Shown here piece after piece: positions 58,819 through 64,000 of a DNA stretch of 64,000 nucleotides. How positions within the stretch are numbered: position 1 is the stretch's first letter; every line of letters begins with the position of its first letter. Position numbers and translations under genes: made by a program. Location: contig CM036223.1 of the NCBI GenBank assembly GCA_020631735.1, positions 54,612,456 to 54,676,455 on the forward strand, given 5' to 3'. The stretch comes from Saccharum officinarum (taxonomy: Eukaryota > Streptophyta > Magnoliopsida > Poales > Poaceae). A model generated the notes under the pieces. It was given only the letters and a program-made list of their open reading frames with translations. It was not told the origin of the DNA and did no database searches.

Positions 58819-60015
58819 TCAGCTGCTTCCAGATCGCATCAGCGACTGTGAAAATGATGCAGGCGGTGGAGGCCGCCGAACTTCAGCACTTCCTTCCATC
58901 ATCTGAACCACGCTCTTCATGCTAGGCCGGGTCACTGGCTAATTCTGCGTGCACCAAATGCCTACCCTCACCATCCTTTCAGCTCCACCTCGTCGACACA
59001 TTCCCCAGCCGCCACATTCTTCAAGTCACCGGATATCACGTACTCGTAAGCCCACTCAGAAATGTTGCATTCTTCACCAGCCAACTTCAATTCCATGCTC
59101 TTCTTGCAGCTTATCATCTCAAGAAGCATGACGCTGTAGCTGTAAATGTCCGCCTTCACGCTGATTGCCATGTTCTTGCTCCATTCTGGTGCAAGATACC
59201 CACGTGTGCCTCGCACGCCGGTGAAAGTCTGTGTCTGGTTCCCCATTAGTAGCTTTGACAGGCCAAAGTCTGCTATCTTTGCCATTCCCCTGCTGTCAAT
59301 GAGTATGTTCTCTGGCTTAATATCACAGTGAATTATAGGGACCTCTATCTCCTCATGAAGGTACTGTAACCCCCTTGCAACATCTAGTGCAATCGCAACC
59401 CTGCTGCTCCAACTAGGCACTGCATCTGCCTTGAACAGGAGGTCCGCAAGGGACCCATTGGGCAAATACTCATACACAAGTAAGCGGTGCATGCCTTCGT
59501 TGCAGAATCCCAGCAAGCGCACGAGGTTACGGTGGTGTGTTCGTGCAATTGCACGCACTTCCCGCTGGAACTCTCTCTCCCCATTTTCTGCCATCCTCTC
59601 GAGCCTCTTCACTGCAATGTCCTTGTTACTGTTGGTCAAGACACCTTTGAACACCGTACCATAAGCGCCCCTACCTAACTCGTTAGAAAATCCATCCGTG
59701 GACATCTCCAGATCCTGGAAAGAATAGGATCGAATAGCTATGCTGCCATCATCAAATTCTGAGTCTTGCAGTTGTGGAGCCCTTGTGTACCGTGATGACA
59801 AGCATGAATGCTGAGGCCGCAATCAGTGAGAAAATGGCCAATGCAGCGCCTGATACCAACATGGCAATTGAGCCAGTGCTCCTAGTCTTTCTGATAGCAC
59901 CATTGGGTTCATAGGTGTAGACCTTCACAAATAGCGTGGTATTGCTACGACTTAAACTCCTGCCATATCTCATTGGAAGCATCTGCTTTGAGCAGTAGGA
60001 ATCGAACATTGCAAC
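58819..60015 (-). pseudogene. G-type lectin (LecRK-type) receptor kinase, C-terminal half, broken
   Basis: Reads leftward: end of the extracellular region (CSKQMLPMRYGR), one membrane segment (about 25 hydrophobic residues, IAMLV...FMLVI), then a kinase domain. In the 284-codon kinase frame from 59822: LGRGAYG 49-55, Lys72, Glu88, HCD 165-167 (non-RD type), DFG 185-187, APE 211-213. Breaks: a frameshift near 59790 between membrane and kinase parts, a frameshift near 58975 and a TAG near 58930 in the tail, which otherwise continues to the normal-looking end at 58819. The conserved Gly after DIYSY is Ser230. No introns, as usual in this family. The lectin domains are missing because element E starts at 60016. 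Family members are plasma-membrane immune or stress receptors; the rice LecRK genes at the Bph3 planthopper-resistance locus belong here. Confidence 0.88.
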
Positions 60016-62023
60016 TGAAGGACCGAAAACGGCGACTAGAGGGGGGGTGAATGGGAGCCTCAAATTTCTCGCGAAATGTTTGGCCGCTGTTCCAAATTCA
60101 TCGCCCAACACGCAAAGCAATCAACATGATGTCCACGACCCAAATGAATGGCCCGATATTCCCTAAGAATACAACGGGACACCATAAAGCCAATGCAAAA
60201 GATGGAATTCAAATCACGCAAACCACGGACGAAATAAATTATCGGGTCGAAAAAAACTTGGTCACTGGACAGCAGCCTCACAAGCAGACAGCACTGGACT
60301 CAATCAGATGTTTGGAGGTGAACGCAAGGCTCCCTGGACCTTCAGACCTGAGCACTGATTGGTATATCACTAAACTGATCTGATGCCAGCAGAACAGAAA
60401 ATAGACTGAAACAGTACACTAAGCAAACAAACGCTAAATGATCACTGCATACATGACCAAAATAAATTAAAGAACCAAGCAAGGATTTGCTCCTGTAGAT
60501 TTGAAAGTGACTGATCACAAATTGATTGCCCAGGTCAAGTACGAGCTGCTGCACTAGCTGCAGGTCATCAACTCAAGCTCGTTCAACGAACACAGAGTAA
60601 CGCACAGAGAGAAAACAGACACTTACTGCTGGAGACCGATGAACTGAGAGAGGGAGCGGGCGGTGGTGCTGCTCTGCCTGGGCGCTGGACACCTACTGTG
60701 CGAGATCTAAACAAATGAGACAGAGCTCGGGACTGCACGAGCACTGCAGGACGACACAACCAGGAGCCATGAGCGGCGCACGGTAAAAAGAAATAGACAA
60801 AGGAGCAGCGGGCACGAACAGCGAAATCTCCACAAACCAGAAGCTAGCGTTGCTCCTGCGAGCACGCACGGCGCAGAGGCGCACGGCGCTTGTAGAACTA
60901 CTGCCAGATCCGCTCCCAAGTACAGCCTCCCACGAGATGAACAGCTACGAACAGAAATACTAAGCGGACGAACACAGATGAAGGCGGCCACGAAAATCGA
61001 CAGAATCCAACTCAAATCAAAAGTATTTGCTCCCAAACTTTGCACAGATGAAATTCAGCTTAGCACAAACCAATCCCCGAGAAATCGACACCTGGGATTC
61101 ACCGAAACTCTAGGAAATACAGATCAAAGCTATGAACGAAAATGGGGAAAAATGAAGAACGAAAATCACAGCTTCAAATAGGAACCCCGGAGGGCAAAAG
61201 GAGGATTTGGGCCTCCATTCCCACACTAAATCTCAACAAAATACACCACGAATTTTCAGTTCATGTGACCTCTCTCATGAGACACTAGAAGACCTAACCC
61301 TGGGTGGAAGAGGGGAAAATAGGAGTGGGGGAGAGGTGAGGGAGATAGGGGGCTCCCTCAACCTATTTAACAAGGCTATTACACAATTCCCGATTTGCCT
61401 CTGTATACAAATGAGCCAAACCATTTAGTCCAAGGGCGTAAAGGTCCAACCCGGTCTTCATCTTGATCCGACGGCCACCGCGCCTCCTCATCGGTAGCTT
61501 CGCCTCGACGTGACCTCCCCGATGCCGCCACGTGCCGTCCGTTCCTCCTCGGAACCTCCGCCCGGGTTTTGAGGCCCAAACCCGTAAACCCAACTCTGAT
61601 GGTTTTGAGGCCCAAACCATCAAACCGCTCCGCGAGTAGCGTACTCCATACGCGTCCCCCGCCATCCGACGCGTGTCACCTCCACGGTCAACACGGTCAC
61701 TCACATGTCTTCTCGCGCTTGTCGATGTCCCAAGTGTCAGCCACCGCGGCTAGCCACCCGGTCTCCGAGTCCCTCGGTCCAAGCCTCATGTCCGTCCTTC
61801 ACCCCTCCGGTCCATCGGTACGGCACATCCTCCTTGACCTTCACCTCGCCGTTGGCTACCGCCTTCGTGCTCCACACATGCACAACACAAGCCAAGAGAC
61901 ATGTCGCACACAAGGCTTTCGTCAAGGTAGGGTTAGTCACCACTCAACCTACTTCGTGGATCACATTGACAATCATCATCACAAAACGAACACACAAGGG
62001 TACTTGTCAACCTTGTGTTCGCA
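60016..62023 (-). repeat. 3' LTR of element E (Sirevirus-like Ty1/copia), minus strand
   Basis: On the minus strand it runs TGCGAACACAAGG (62023) to CGGTCCTTCA (60016), about 2.0 kb. A polypurine tract AAGGGGGAGATT lies just outside at 62024-62034. The end region ATTCACCCCCCCTCTAGTC resembles the end of the D LTR (ATTCACCCCCCTCTTGGGC), typical of grass copia/Sirevirus LTRs. It abuts the kinase gene at 60015; GCAAC (60011-60015) would be the target duplication, with the other copy beyond the window. No gene inside. Confidence 0.72.
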
Positions 62024-62172
62024 ATCTCCCCCTTAATGAGTGCATTGTCAACACCAATACACAAACAGCTTGAGCAAAAGAAAAAGAAGAAGAGAAAAAC
62101 AAAGAGCTCAACCAAATAACCAAAAGCCAAAGAAAAGCCAAAACAGGTCATTTGAAATGAGCAAGAACTTGG
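62024..62172 (-). mobile_element. Internal 3' end of element E, cut by element D
   Basis: Polypurine tract (62024-62034) and about 140 bases of non-coding sequence (pyrimidine-rich on the minus strand). It is interrupted at 62173 by the start of the D LTR; the rest of E must lie to the right of D. Confidence 0.6.
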
Positions 62173-62611
62173 TGAAAGCATCTAGGCCCCGAGAGTTGGT
62201 TTCGGCAATTGATGACAACACTTTATTACCATGACTAACGTGTGTTTTGCAGAAACCTTGATAAGTTAGGTCATGGAGGTGATAACTGCTTTGGGCACCA
62301 TGGTATTCATGCCCCCTGATGGAAATCATTTCGGTTTTCAAAGGAGTGACGTCAAGATTAAGGACGGTTAGTTCCGGATGTCAAGGTGTTGAGCTACATT
62401 CGGAATAGTCGTTAGGATCTTTGTTTTCTCTTTTAGCCGTACTATTAAGGGGAGCATGAGCGGCTAGCTTGACCTAGGTGAGTCTTATGTTTAGGTGTGG
62501 TGCACACTTATTAAATTTAGCACTAGGCAGCTCTAGAATAGCTCAAAGTTTAGTTGGAAGCAACTTGGTTCAAGTTGCATCGCGTTTCGGAGTGTTTAGA
62601 GAGTTTTTCCC

Positions 62612-63090
62612 TTGACCGGACGCGGTTCTCGGTCTAACCGGCGCGTCCGGTCAGTTCAAAACCGCGACTGCGTTTCGGCACTGACGACCGGACGCGGTCC
62701 TTGCGAGGACCGGACGCGGTGGTCAGACCGACACGTGTCACTTAAGGGAAACCATCCGTTCGGACGTGACCTGGGTGTGATCGGCGCGTCCGATTACGTT
62801 CCAGTAAGGTCCTGTGACGACCGGACGCGTCCGGTCATCACCGATCGGACGCGGTCGTGCGTCCGATCTCGTTACAGTAAGCTCCCTGCATGATCGGACG
62901 TGTCCGATCACCCCTGACCGGCGCGTCCGGTCACTTAGCCGAGATTTTAGAATTTTGACCGTTACGAGCGACCAACGCGTCCGGTCACTTCGAGCGGCGC
63001 GTCCGGTCACTCAGTCGAAATTCCAGAATTTCAACCGTTACGTGCGACTGGCGCGTCCGGTCACTTCGATCGGCGCGTCCGGTCACCCCG
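62612..63090 (+). promoter_or_regulatory. Array of CCGGACGCGTCCGG-type palindromic motifs
   Basis: About 13 copies of GACCGGACGCG or GCGCGTCCGGTCA, including the 18-base perfect palindrome GACCGGACGCGTCCGGTC (62819-62836), ending some 50 bases before the TATA box. Arrays of CCGGAC...GTCCGG palindromes upstream of the TATA box are a reported hallmark of Sirevirus LTRs. Probably enhancer-like or chromatin-binding sites. Confidence 0.75.
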
Positions 63091-63136
63091 TGTTTTGCTG
63101 AGTTGGCAGGTAACGGTTCATTTCGACTGTGGGGTG

Positions 63137-63144
63137 TATAAATA
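63137..63144 (+). promoter_or_regulatory. TATA box of element D
   Basis: TATAAATA in GGGGTGTATAAATACATCCC, just downstream of the palindrome array; position and sequence fit a core promoter. Confidence 0.75.
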
Positions 63145-63824
63145 CATCCCCACCACCTCTTTTAGAGGTCTCTTGCTCATTTGTTCAGCTGAGAAACACC
63201 TTTGGAGTGCAAGAGCTCTAGTGAGGAGTGTGATTTGAGAATCAAAGCTTGAGAGTTCCTCACTAGTGATTAGAGAGTAGCAAGTGTGCATCCTCCTTCT
63301 CATTAGGCTCGTCATGGTCAAGTGAGAGTTCTAGCTTATTACTCTTGGTGATCGCCATCACCTAGACGGCTTGGTGGTGATTGGGAGTTTGGTGATCATC
63401 CGGCGAAGCTTGTGGATGACCCAACTCATCTTGTGAGCGGTTTTGGGCGATTCACCACGACAGAGTGTCGAAGAATCAGCCCGTAGAGAGCACTTGATCC
63501 TTGCGCGGATCAAGGGGGAGCTACACCCTTACGCGGGTGCTCCAACGAGGACTAGTGGGGAGTGGCGACTCTCCGATACCTCAGAAAAACATCGTCGTGT
63601 TCCTTGCCCTTACTCGTATTTACATTTATTGCTTGTTTTACTTTCCTAGAATTGCCATGCTATACTAGGATTAGAAACTAGGGTGCAAAACTCTTTACTG
63701 GTAGAATATCGAGGAACACAAGTAGGCACTAGGGGTGAATTCCGGCTTATAGGATTTAATTCTTGCAATTAATTTTTAGAGAAGCCCAATTCACCCCCCT
63801 CTTGGGCATCTTGATCCTTTCAAT

Positions 63825-63836
63825 TGGTATCGGAGC
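63825..63836 (+). other. Primer-binding site of element D
   Basis: TGGTATCGGAGC two bases after the LTR end; initiator tRNA-Met type. Confidence 0.85.
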
Positions 63837-63875
63837 CGAGTTGCTCCTAGTTTAGGCTTTACCGCCTAGAGCAAG

Positions 63876-64000
63876 ATGTCTAACGGGGAAGAACCATCTC
63901 CCACCTTTGAGGGGGATGATTTTCCATATTGGAAAATCTGTATGGAGGCGTATCTCGAAGCCATAGATGTTGGGTGTCTTAGAGCCGCAACCCAAGGGCT
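63876..64000 (+). CDS. gag of element D, N-terminal part (runs off window)
   Basis: ATG at 63876 about 40 bases after the primer-binding site opens a frame (MSNGEEPSPTFEGDDF, then YWKICMEAYLEA) that stays open to the last base. FxGDDFxYWKxxMEAYL is the typical start of plant Ty1/copia gag (DUF4219/UBN2-like). About 41 residues are visible; whether the rest is intact cannot be seen. Structural protein of the retrotransposon particle. Confidence 0.85.
   Translation, partial: MSNGEEPSPTFEGDDFPYWKICMEAYLEAIDVGCLRAATQG

Larger units (their letters stand above)
62173..63822 (+). repeat. 5' LTR of element D
   Basis: 1650 bp, from TGAAAGCATCTAGGCCCC to TTGATCCTTTCA; its ends are inverted (TGAAAGCATC/GATCCTTTCA, one mismatch). 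It contains an array of GGACGCG/CGCGTCCGGTC palindromes and a TATA box. Confidence 0.85.
62173..64000 (+). mobile_element. Element D: Sirevirus-like Ty1/copia retrotransposon (5' end only)
   Basis: LTR, primer-binding site and gag start in order, running off the window. Inserted in opposite orientation into E. Confidence 0.85.

Noticed and set aside
62612..63090. CRISPR-like array
   Set aside because: Units are palindromic and vary in sequence and spacing, with no spacers; it is inside a plant copia LTR.

Overview
The window is plant nuclear DNA, almost certainly from a grass. The evidence is nested Ty3/gypsy elements with 4-5 kb LTRs, Sirevirus-like Ty1/copia LTRs, Stowaway- and GGCCTTGTT-type MITEs, and a broken G-type lectin receptor kinase of the grass LecRK type. 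A panicoid or Andropogoneae genome is my guess; nothing in the window proves it. There are two fixed-length 100-N gaps (27610-27709 and 55220-55319). Many single-base indels look like uncorrected long-read error.

Positions 1-52060 are a three-level nest of related gypsy elements, all on the + strand, with Tekay/Del-like organisation (iMet-type primer-binding site, gag-PR-RT-RH-INT-chromodomain-like tail). Element A (1-12861 and 50358-52060) is oldest and most decayed. Element B (12862-50357) sits inside A's 3' LTR. A compound element C (13739-35880) sits inside B's 5' LTR, flanked by a perfect 5-bp target duplication (CAAAG). C has three LTRs and two internal regions (LTR-int-LTR-int-LTR); the second internal region has lost about 1.9 kb of its 5' part at the first N gap and is otherwise one 1,264-codon open frame.

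The most interesting feature is a small ORF upstream of gag in A and C (ORF1). Its N-terminus copies the histone H3 tail: A begins MARTKRTARKSTGG, 17 of 21 residues identical to H3 residues 1-21 by my hand alignment. A coiled coil and a very acidic tail follow. In C the protein is intact (171 aa) and ends with a SUMO-interaction-like VIVIS plus acidic run. The same elements carry a chromodomain-like module at the end of integrase, so one element encodes both a possible H3-tail mimic and a possible H3-tail reader. B has lost ORF1. Several cis elements are conserved across A, B and C: a palindrome at the LTR start, an inverted repeat in U3, a hairpin near the LTR 3' end, a hairpin touching the polypurine tract, and splice-site-like sequences bracketing the ORF starts.

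Positions 52061-58818 are low in genes and rich in DNA-transposon debris: half of a Stowaway-like MITE, an RNase H-like (RVT_3) fragment, several TIR or hairpin MITEs and a simple repeat. Positions 58819-60015 (minus strand) hold the C-terminal half of a LecRK-type receptor kinase with two frameshifts and a stop codon. It is cut off at its extracellular part by a minus-strand Sirevirus-like element E (3' LTR 60016-62023). Element E is interrupted by a plus-strand Sirevirus-like element D, whose 5' LTR (62173-63822), primer-binding site and gag start are visible before the window ends.
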